Source: Tyto alba
Taxonomy: Eukaryota > Chordata > Aves > Strigiformes > Tytonidae
Direction: 5' to 3'
DNA: 64,000 nt
Assembly (NCBI RefSeq): GCF_018691265.1
Contig: NW_024881313.1
Coordinates: forward strand, 32,915,518-32,979,517
Below the pieces are notes generated by a model, which saw only the letters and a list, made by a program, of their open reading frames with translations, did no database searches and had not been told where the DNA came from. Of this stretch, positions 50,201-62,200 are shown in pieces (positions within the stretch are counted from its first letter, which is position 1; each line of letters opens with the position of its first letter). The position numbers and the translations under genes are program-made.

Positions 50201-53200
50201 GGTGCCCTCTGATCTTCCCTTTATTGCTGGACTTAATTAATGAGTTCTCTCATCCTCAGATTACTGGCTGCAACTCTTAAGTCTTGATATTGTGTACTCA
50301 CATATCTTGCACTCTGTTCTCCCCTATATGGCTCCTTCCTTTCTGCTCCCCCAGTTGTAACCTAACACATGACAATACAGCTTTTTTGGAGTCTACATCT
50401 AATCTTGAAGTATGTGACCTTCATAAAGTTTGTGTCTGGTCCATGGGTTACGAACAGTTCTTTTTCTTAAGCAACTCACGGTTCAACTGTGGTGTGTAGG
50501 AGATGTGTATCAGTTAGGGTCTGCATCCAGGCAGAGCCATGCTCAGCAGAGGGTTCAGGTGCTCTTCCTAGCAGTTAATCCCAAACCAACCAAAACTATG
50601 ACTATTTGTTTAGGCCAGCTTTTCAATGCGCAGAGCGTGTGGCAACACAAAGCTCTCATTCTGGAGCATTTACCTCTACTGACGTGCCTTCACATTTCTA
50701 AATGGACTAAAAGATCTGGCAGTGATCTAGAGATCATGAGTGCAAAATCTGAGAGACAATGAACTCAGTACTTAAATGGCTGGGAAAAGCTTCCACTGCA
50801 GGGGCACAGGGTGCTTCCTGCCTTCTCTGTAAAAATAGTTTCAAACCTTTGATGCCTTCATGTCTTCTAGCTGAAGACAAGGCTTAGTAGGCTTAACAAA
50901 GTTTTCTGTATAACAATTTTTGTTTGTGTGACTATTCTTTATTAGGCTTTTCTTCCAAGTAATCGAAAGAAGATATGAACCAACTGATCCCATCACACAT
51001 ATTAAACAATAACTTCATTAATTGCTGCCATGTCTCTTTTTCCATGTCCTGCTCAACTCTGGCACAGAGTTCTGGCTACCGGAATTATCACATCTGTGCT
51101 TGCACTGAAAAAGCCAAGGGAGGCTGAGCTTCACTTGACTTTAGGTCAAACATACTTCAGAGACAATCAAATTAGTGAGACCATTGGGATGAACTCTAAA
51201 GGAGGTCGTGACATTGTGTCCACTTGGGCACATGAGAGTCACTCAGTGTCAGCTCTTTCAATCTGTAAAACTGGAATAACTGTATTTACCCAATTTAGAG
51301 AGGCAGACATGAAGGCTAATCAATAAGAAACATATCCATCATTACTATTAAGACAACAAAAGCAGTGTACAGGCTGAAATACACCTTGCTGTCTTTTAAA
51401 CATAGCGTTTTACTAGTCCATCTTGCATATCCCTTTTTTGTCCCCAAAAGAGAATACATTGAGGAGAGTTAAAACCCTGTTCACATTTTATCGGGGAAAT
51501 GCAGTGTCCATGCACTTACCTCGTATGCTCTGTTATCAATCCCATGCAAGCCCAAGTATCTTTCAGAAAAGGCAGAAGCTTGAAAAGAAAAAAAGAAAAT
51601 ATCTCTTTCAGTCATAAGTGAGTACATTGGTGCTTCCGAGACAAATATTGCAAATGCTAAAGAAGGCCTTCTTTTCTAAAATTGCCTTAGTTACTCAGGA
51701 CATATTTCTAGAAGTTTTTGAAAATTCAGTAAGAATATGTATGATACTACAGTCTTTCATTACCAATGTGTACTTAGGGTATCTAAATAAGTTACAAAAG
51801 AGCCTTTTTTTACCCTTAATGCAACCCAGGTATGAGAGGAGAAGAGCACTATCGTGTTGCGTTCATTTCTCCTTTCACACGCGACCATTTCCATCAACAG
51901 ACTACTGTAAGCTTCCGTTGGTCTCGGGGTTAACTGTATGGGACCTTAAGGCTGGCTTAACCCCAGTGACTTTCCTGGCAGCCCCCTGATTTTCGCTGGC
52001 ACTAAATGCAAAGGGAACTGGTGTCCCCAAGAGAAAGGACCATCATGTGCAGTGGAGTATTGTCATCAGAGAGAGGACGAGGCAGGCAGGGTGGACCACA
52101 GCTCCCATGGATGGATGGTTCAGGCAAAAAAGAAGCTCATTCAAGGCAGTGGTGCAGGTTGATGTCAGAGGTTAGAGGGGTTTAGAGCCAATTCTCCTTT
52201 ATTTAAAAGGAGTGAGTAATAAAAGTTGCTTTATTACTCTGACCACCATGGTTGGTCCCGCTGGTGCAAGCAAAACTGCTCTTCAGAGACAAAAAAGGGT
52301 TTATAGCTAGTCCTAAGAAGTCACACAATGCAAAACAGGCAGGATCTTGGAGAAGAAAGAGAAGATAAGTGGGAAAGTCTAGGGCAGACACATCATTTGT
52401 GGTCAGGTCTGTGGGCTCTGGGATGGGGTTTACCATATAGTTTGAAGTCTGTCAGTGGGGAAAGAGCAGCTCCACAGGCGAACACCTGGTTCTCTTCACC
52501 AGCTGGAAGCATGTAAGTGCTCAGGTAGCCACCATAATCCTGGAACACAAATGGGGCGGGGGCATCAGTGGTCCTGCCATGAGGTGCTGCTGCTTTTGGG
52601 TACAGGAACAGGGCAGCTGAGACCTTGCAGCAAACCCTCAGTCATTATAGAGCTCTTAATACCTTGCCCTGAGAAAACATGAAGTAAGGGACATCTCCCT
52701 GGTCTCAGCAGATGTGGCTGAAGATGAGCTCTATACTTGTTGAACTCTCCTGAAGGCAGGAGGGTTGTGTGCTCAAGAACTTGCTTCTTTGCATCCCAAT
52801 TTATGGCTGTAGGTCTAATCAGATATGTTACCTCTCCAAAATATTACCCTAGCCTTTTGTTATTTAAAATGGATATCACAATTTCAGCATCTGCCGTCAG
52901 TCTGTTAACAATTCCTTGCAGAGATGCTGCTGCATGTACATTTCTCTTCACCCACTCTAAGCCTGTATCTCCCACAATAAACAATTTCTACTTGCAGTCC
53001 CATTCTCATTTCAAAATGTGTGTACTTTGCAATTGCTGTTTCCCAGCTGAATGCACGTTGCGGTGTGAATCAGCCTCAGAAATCAATATTGTTGTTGTAC
53101 ATTTGTACGACATGAGCTAGATCTACCCACATTCCCATAGGCCTTAAGAGACAAGGTGAAAACAAAATGATAGTTTGCAAGGGCAAAAATAATTAATTAT

Positions 53201-56200
53201 CTGACAGTGTTTTTCTGACAAATAGTCACTTTCTGCACTTGGAAGTTAATTTAAAAAAAAATTGATGAATACATTGATAAAATGAAAGCTTTCATCTTTA
53301 GCATCTCTGAGCAAGAAGCAGTCTATCTCAAAAATAAATAATAATAAAAAAGTCACCACTGACATATTCAATAAATCAGGATTTAGCTCAGTCGCTTAGC
53401 CACATCAGCCAACTAGAACAGCACAGAGAAACAACGGGAGAACGTTACCTTCCCAAATACACCGACTCGCATTTTATCAATGTAATGCTCCTTCAGCATT
53501 GTCCTAGAACATGAGAGAGGAGAAACAATGGGTTAAAAATATTTTTCCCTTAGATATAGTGAACATAGTGTGATTTTTATAAGCTTGAATTTGGGGTGGC
53601 CACAGAAGAATGATGTAGACAAACTAAAGTCACACTGCTACACTCCGCTTTCACATGAGTCTCTGTTTGATTTAATCTTGCAACCTGTTGTTTTGGAATT
53701 GACCAAGCAATGGCAACAAATAACCTGCACTACCTCTGAAAGTCATAATAAAGCTGATGCTATTGCACTCCTCTGATAGTGTTTTTATCATGATTATGTG
53801 AAGTATAAATCTAACATGAAGACAGGATTTGACATTTAGGTTTTTGCACTGTTTTTTCTGTTTTAAAAAGTTTAAGGGTTTAAAGATAGATTTTTTTCCA
53901 ACTACCAGGCTAGCAAAAAAATAATGTAAGAGCTGATATTCAAGCTTACTTGTTTGTAGCTGTATGACTGTACAGAGCTAAAAATAAATAGGATTTGCTT
54001 TGAACATGTGATACAGTGCTCTAATTTAGCTCTGTTTAAGGCGTGTTTTTCTCCCTCTGTACTGGCTGGCATGAGCTCTCTCTCACCAGCCACCACTCGG
54101 TCACAGCTGTATGACTACACTGTCCTTCCCTCCCATCTCCTTGCTCTACCCTGTTGCTTTCACCACGAAAGCAACCAGGACCTATGACAGTCTTGGGTTA
54201 ATTATCATCAGTGAATTAATTTCTTCAATAACAGTGTCATTCACCGGACAGCTTCCAACTGATCCTTCTCTTCCAAAAGGCCCAGCCTTCTCTTAACCTC
54301 GTGCAATAGCTTAGTGCCTTGGAAGCCACTCCCGCGGCCGTCGAACTTCAGCACGATGGCGTTGTGAGAGCTGACCATGACGCTTTCCCACGTCACCTCA
54401 AATCTCTCCGTTACAATCTGGCTGCCAGGCGTCCCGTCTCTGAAACAGAAACAGGTATCAAGCAAAGGCAACACCACCAAGCATGGGCCAAACGCCCTCC
54501 CCAGGCCCATGAGCTTGGCGTGGCAGTGAGGACCCACATGCACTGTAAGGCAGTGCTGATTTCAAGAAGGGGGGACCCAGTCTCTGCAGCAATGACCTGC
54601 AGAAGGCTGGTTGTGCGGGATGGTTTTTGAGGCTGGGGTGGAGGCTGCAGGCTGGTTTCTGCCTCCCTCCTTGCACAGCAACTATTGCTGCGCTAAGCTG
54701 AGCTTTGAACAATCCTAGCAAGCACATCACTAACCGGGCAGGATTTCTGCTGTGAGTAAACCCGGGCAGCAGTGCAGAGGTCAGTGGACTTTTCCCCATT
54801 TATGCCTGCTCTAATCTATAGATATTTTCTACAGGGATTTTTCTGGTGGAGGGGTTTCTGTGAGGAGTCTGGCTTTGGGGAGTGCTGGAACTGCCTAAAT
54901 ATGTTGGATGAAGCCTGCAGACATCAGTCCCTTTCCTTTACTGGGGTTTCATTTACTGCCCCCCTTCACCCAGTCCGAGCCTTCCCTCTCCAGTGGGCTT
55001 CTCACAAGTGGTTGTAGATGGAGCTGCCAATCACTTCTGTCACCACTTCTTCACACAAGTATAGAGGGAAAGAGCACTTTTAAAGTGATAAAACTGACAT
55101 CTTAAAAATGCTCAGGTTGGCCCAAAATTGGTGGGTAAGGGTAAGGAGTGGGCAAGTCTCCCTCTTCACCCTTCTTCTTCAGGCCCAGTCCTGCACAGAG
55201 AAACTGTCTTGAGAAATGTTGACCCCACTTCAACAGACATCTAGGAAAAATCATGAGATGATGATGATGATTATAAGGAGTATTTTAGGACTGGGATTAC
55301 TGTAGAGACACTGGTACTTCCATCTACTTCTTGTCCTTTTTGGGGTTCTCGGAGACATCAGGCAACTCACTGCAGGATTTTAATGTGCATGTGACTTCAG
55401 TCATTTGCATTTATTCGAGCACATCCAGCTTCAGAGGCAGCCTAATCAAGTGCTGTTAGCTTGATGAGTACCAATCTTCCTCAAGCACTTGTATAATGAA
55501 GTACATTTTCTCTGCAGTAATTTTGTGATGTAACGACATGCTTATTGCAGTGTTTTTGTCCTTCATGGAGGGATGTGCAGGATGGTGTTCAGGCATTCGT
55601 CAGGCATCCATCACTCCTGCAAGAGGCTTCTCTCTCGTGGGGTGCTCCCTGGCAGAGATCAAGCGATGCAGTGGGAAGCAGCAGGGCCAAGCAGGTTCTT
55701 CCAAGGTCAGTGCCTTCCCTTCCCCAGCTTCTTTCCAAATTGCCAGAAAAAGACTCAGTAATGTGTATTATTATTACTAAATGTTGCATAAAGAAAAACC
55801 CATCTGCTATGCCTGCCAGGAGGAAATCATACCTACCTAATATAAATGCTAACGTCGTGGAGATCTTCAAAGGTTTCTAGCTCTCTCTTTACTGTCACTT
55901 CAGGGAACATCAGCATGTACATGGGAAGGATTGCTGCATGAGGGCATCTAAAATTTAAGCTGTAGTAGGGCTGACTGCACCTCATTCTAAAATTACCTGT
56001 TACGCACAGGGTGAGTGCCCTAAGCACTGGGACAGAAAGTCAACATCCATCTTTTATTCCTCCTTCTCCTGTTTTTGCCACTAAAATTATTGACTTGCAA
56101 GTGTATGTGGGGCAACTACAAAATCCTAGAATTTACTCTGCAGGATTTCACTAGGGTACCCTCTTGGGAGCTGAAACTCTTGGCTCAGACACGGGAGAGA

Positions 56201-59200
56201 GGGTACGTATATCTAGCCTCTCCCAGCTCCAAGGTGAGACAGAGGGTAGGGACCAACGTGCTGGATTTAGGTGCTAAAGTAGTCTGTCATTCATTGTAAA
56301 AAACATATCTTAAAAGGCCCTGATCACGTCCAAGGTTTCTACACTAATAATGTGAACAGAAAGAAAGGACAAGCAATAACTTACACAACCAAAAGCAAGG
56401 GGTAGTGCGCAGTGTCCGAAAAAGTTGCTGGCTTTAAGATCTGCATTGGCAGTTCTAGGAAAAACACCACAAATAACAACATGTCTTCAGTGTGGGAATG
56501 CCGACATAATTCTAATAGATTTTTCTGGTGCTTTAGCCACTTACAAGCAGGACCAAAATGGCATTTCATCAGAGGCACTGGTAAATAACACCTTAGAAAC
56601 ACAGATGTTATCAAAGAAAAGACCCATATTGTGATAGCCGAGGTGACAAGAAATGTAAATCGGGAGTACAGCATGAGCTGTTCAGTCATGCATCACTTTT
56701 ACAGCATCCAATTAACATCTGGCAATAGCTATAATTTTCCTTTTTGGCAGCTGGATGAGTGATGCAGCCAGAAATCAATATTTCAGGGCAGCAGAGGAGA
56801 AGGAAAATCGGTGATGAAAATTATAATTTAAAACCCAATTAAGTGTGGTGACTGGGGGAGAGAATAGGATTATTTTGCTATAATGGTATGAAGACAGATA
56901 GAGAAACATGTATTTTAATCCTAACTTCCAGAGGGCTCAATTTTGCTGTAAAACAGGAGGTAACTGTGCTGAACTCCACATCGTTATACTGGTACTGAAC
57001 TAATGTAAGTGAGGGACATGCTCACCAAAACTTCATTTAACTGCTTCCTAGGGCTTTGTATCGATAGCCAAAAATGCTGCCATACAAATGCTTTCCACAT
57101 TAACGAGAACACACATATTTTTAAAATGTTAACTACAATCCAGATTAGCAAAGGCCTGACAATTAAATCAGTATTAGGAGCATTTTCAGTAGATTAATAC
57201 ACAGATTAACCACGCGGTTTAAGTGGTTTGCTTTACAATTATTGTCTGACACTCCGCCTAATTAGTTATTCCATCTGAATGCTAATAGCTGCAAATTGGA
57301 TCAATGGCCCAGGGACAGCCAAAAAGTCCATCGCTTGACTTTAAATATAACTAAGTACTACGTGCAGTGTTTGCAAGGCTGTTAAACCCAAAGCTTTGAA
57401 AATACAGGGAGGGCACAGAATAACAGCCACATGGCTGCAGCCAGCTTGTATTTATTATACACGCACATATATTTTGTAGGCTAAATGACCAGAATCACAT
57501 TTCAGTGATACCTGCAGTTAAGAAATTTAGCATCAAGCTGAGTTATTCTTAATAAGCTGCCAGTGCCACTGCGAACTGGCTCATGGTGGGGATAGATGTG
57601 ATCTTTATGACAGGCTCTTTCCCATCTTTTCCTGCCCATAAGGCCTGGAAATGAACATCTGTTCTTGTTATTTCATGCACTGGTTTATGTTCCTAATGCC
57701 CATGTGGCAAGCAGAACATTTTAGGGCCATTATTATCCTTTTCAAATAGTAACTGTCTCTCAGCCTTTGCTTCACATTTTATAACACCTGGTAATGGTTG
57801 AAATTAGTAACCTGCCATCCATCACACCTCACTGCTTTCATTTCACTGCATCCAATCTAGGAGGTACACTCCTTTCTTGCATGGAAAATATTATGGGTCA
57901 TACTTTGAACCCAGGTTCTTTGGTTTTTTTTTTTTTTTTAGAGTTGGCACCATACACTCAAACTGGGATTTTTGGAAGACATTGCACAACTCTGAGTATG
58001 TGGATTTTCCACATATAGGTAAGATATCTGCTTACAGCCAGAGGAGATGCTTTTTGGGTTGTTTCATGTACAACCACAGACACAGGCAGAAAATGCTTGT
58101 CTGTTTGCCACTGGGCTTTTCTGCCTGCCTCTTTGGCATATAGATATGTGGGGAATGATTATACAAGTGGTACAAATAATGTACCAGCTGCAGATATAAA
58201 CTGCTCCAAGCTTCTGCCTTCTTGTCTCCATGTCAAATCTCTTTTGGCTTTTCTCATAAAGCTGTTTTTTTTTCAACCCTATCAAATGATATGGCTTTCT
58301 CAAAGAATCCTGAATGACTCCGATGGGCAGTCATTTTCGAGTCATCTTCATCCACTGCAGTTCAGTATTGTATACTGAAAGGCAGCCACAGCTGTACTCA
58401 GCAAGCACATACAGTATCCCACTTCAAACCCATCTCAAATAATACACCAGTCCTACTAGGGAAAATACCCTGAACAATGGGGGCACCACACCGTGTCATT
58501 TCCTGGAGTGGCTTTTTCTCTACAAAGAAAATGTTAAAAGGAAAGAAACCCCCAACCCTATAATTTTTGCCTTTCTTCAGCTGCATTCTCATCAAATCCT
58601 GTCTCTGTAATAACCTCCTTATGTAGCACATCCTAAGAGAGTGCTTTGCAAAGTGTGAGTTTATTGAGAGCCAAAGTCATTTTTCCTCCTGCCAGTCTAG
58701 CCAAGATGACTGTAACGTTTCACAGCAATAGCAGCGAAAAAGAAAAATAAGAGAGAGGAAAGATGCTACTTACTATAATCGTCTATCTTGATTTCCATGT
58801 ATTCTACCTTAGGCATTTGCCTGTCATTTACAGTCAGCTGCACATTTTCATTTACCTCCAGCTCAAAGATTTCTGAAAGAAGAAGGACAAGATCACAAAA
58901 ACTTTTGGCTTTGTTTGTGAAAAAGCATTTGAACATTTTATAGCCACCTTAGTATTTGTAACACAAGTTTCCTTATGAAAGAATTTCCTTCTAGTCCTCA
59001 CAGATGTCTAATTCAGTTAAGTCTTTGAAACATCTTTCAGGTTCTGCATTGGCAAAAAGCTACATTCCTGAAAACAGTGACATTCAGCTGATTTACAGCA
59101 AATGGGAATGTGACCTTCTGTGTTGAGGCAGCTGGGTCCCAGTCAGACATATATCTGCCACGCAAAGCTAGGTATCAAATGATACTAAGTACGTGCCCAA

Positions 59201-62200
59201 GTTATACATAATAAGTGGGGAAAGGGAGGAGACTGTGGAGGGCTTCAGAACAAGGTTGTGCTGCTACATGAGAGAAAATCCATGAGAAGGAAAGCCCTGG
59301 GGAGAGAAGAGTGGATGAAGATCATACAGACCTGCAGCGTCAGGTTTTGGAGCAGTTTTGACTTTCAGAGTGTTTTGAGAATTGTTCATTTTGCTTGTGT
59401 GTCTTATACAGGGACTCTCTGGGGCTGAAATAGAGGTTTCCTTCCTCCTTCTCAGGATTTAACATTTGTTCCCCATATCCTGCCTATGTGCTCTAACCTA
59501 CAACCTCAGAAAAAAACAGGTCCTTCCCAGCTGGTAAGGAAAGGGCCCATCTTTAGGAGACGTTTCAGGTTGTATGTCCTAGTTGGTGGGAAATGTCTTC
59601 TGGTGATGGTGAGGCTTCTGAGCTCCATGGGGAAGGGATTCAAGGGCTGGGGGAATCCCACTGTGTTGGCAGTGAATCCTGGCCTGGGAAGCCCGTTGCA
59701 TTGCTCATCTTCATGGCATCGGATTGGGTTTGAACCAGGGGAATCCAGGGCATCACCTCTGACATGTGAACCCAAGGAGGTTTTGAGGTTTACACCAAAT
59801 TATGTGTTTTACTGACTGTAACTTCCCTTTCGAGGCATGCTGATAAATAGATGTGTAACCCCAGCTGCTCAAATAATACTTATGGCGCCCGATTATCATG
59901 CTTTCATTGCCTCTCTGCTTAATAGGCAGGCACAGCACAAAAACACACCCTTCCCAGTTAATATATTTCACAGATCTTTCAGTAATATTATATTGGTTCA
60001 ATGACTATTCACACTGCTTCTGAAAAGCCTGGTTCATCTCTATTGAAACTACAACCCCCCACAAAAGTGCCAAAACAACAGCCTATTAGGTTTAGTTAAA
60101 TATTAAGATTCTCATTTAATTATGGCACACACAAGTAGCTTTATCAGCAGAAAGGGGCTTGCCACGTAGGGGAATTTAGTCAAGCCGTTTTATTTGTTCA
60201 TATAATTGCATTCACAGAAAGCCAGGAAGACTGTGGACGAAATAAAAAAGATTGGCATATCTCCTAAAGGACTTTCTTTTCTGCTTTAGGACCACAGGGA
60301 GCTTGTGTCTGTGGAGTACAAATGGTCATTGCTTAATTAAATGTAAGCACGCTATAATATTCAGTGCAACTCACTATTATCAGATTATTGCAGAATACAG
60401 AGGCAAACTCCCTTTATAGAGTAATGGGCTCATATTAAATAAGTAAATTCAGTAACATGCAACTGTCAGTTGCCCTTTATTCAAAAGCAAAAGAATGAGG
60501 GGAAAAAAAAGGAACCAGGGGAAATGCTAATCATATGCAGAAAATCATGAATTTCAGTAGGGGATGTGTTTTGTGCAAGACTAGATCGAGTTTCCTATGT
60601 AATAAATGCTACACATATATATATGTCAAAATTCAACTAGTTTTGGTGTGTTTTATGTTACTTTTTCAAGCGCTTCATTTGCTGTTTCCGCTTTATAGTA
60701 TCTCTTATTCTATTCACCTGAAAGCATTTTATAAAAGCTATACAGGAGGTTGTATCACAGCTCATGATATATCCTGTACACTATCCTGTACATGCTGTTA
60801 TAACCAGTCAGCCATCTCCATGCCTATGGTAAACTTAAGGTATTGTGTTTAAGGGGGGAAAAAAGAAAGCCACTGTGGAGCTGTAGGTCAGAGATAACTC
60901 TCCTGGCCCCGTGGCAAAATGCTCTGTGTGCTGAAGAGCCTTGCAGGCATATCCAGGGCTGCTCTGAGGTTGTGATCTGCCAGGACACTGCTGAGCCCAG
61001 GTCTCTGCTGGGAAGAAGAAGAGTTGATACATCCTTGTGCACAGACTGAGATATGAGTGGTCACTGGTGCAGAAAGATTGAAAAGCTAGGGTCTTGCCAT
61101 TTGCTTTCAGTAGTACTTAAATAAAGCAATTCCTGTATTATTGCCAGAGCAGCTACAAGTGCCAACTTTTGCTCATTTAAAGCAGAAATAGTTTCACAAG
61201 GGACCAGACCAGCACATGGAGCTATACCCCTCGCCTGCTACTGCCAGCAGCAATAACCCTGGCTCCACAGTAAGAGCCCTCCTCTGGACAGCAAAATCAG
61301 TCAGCTCCATCATGGCACTTCTATCCAGAAATTATAGACCAGTGGGGAAACTGAGTCACGAGGAAATGAGATATTTATCTCATGGTCACCCTGTAAGCAA
61401 GATGATGGCAGATGGTCTAAGCCATCATCCAGGGTAAATTGTGCTTCTTTGCTTTGGCAGCAAAGATCTTTCTTGCTGCTCTTACAGGACAGTCATGAAG
61501 CAGTATATTGCTTTAATCTAACTTGCTCCAGCATGCTGCTAAATTTTATGCATGTCTTTTTCTGCAAAGGAACATTTTAATTGGAAAAAAATTTATGGAA
61601 AATGATGGAAGGATAAATTACAGTTAAGTGTACAATACATCTCATTAACAATATTGGACACTGTTGACACTAAATGGAACACTGCTGAGTATTTCCATTT
61701 TAATGGCAAAGGATACAATATGCCACAAATCAGATTTTAAATTTGATTTTAAAAAATTAAATCATAATTTGGGATTGCACTCTACACATCCTGCTTACAA
61801 GCAAAACTTTTCTAGGTGGGGTAAAGGCTTGAAATGCATCTTGCCAACAGAAATTGAGAAAACAGGGAATAAAACAGGGAACACACACAAACTGTATAAA
61901 GCAAGATGGATCCTGTACTTTTTCTTACATGTCCTGGTGCCACAGGAGTTTTTCCTTTGACACTTACTATCTTCAGTGGGAAATGAAGCAGCTCATATTT
62001 CAAAGAAAACCTTTAGTTTGAGAGCCAAATTCCCTGGTTTGCTCCTTTGCAGCCAACAGCAGTGAGCTGTAAATCCAGTTAAGCTAAACTGATACCAGAT
62101 AAACTGGCCACGTATAGAGCAGCCATAGTAATGGTGTTGCTTATTATTTGGTTCCTAGCAATGCCTGAACTCACTAACTTCAGGCTAAGGCTGGGATAAA

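Noticed and set aside
55843..55930. Open - strand stretch ([19 protein letters not shown]) ending at a GTAGGT donor-like site, as a possible extra DPP6 exon
   Set aside because: The flanking exons c and d join to complete a Val codon and give an uninterrupted DPP6 sequence, and the peptide does not resemble DPP6. A rare alternative exon cannot be excluded.
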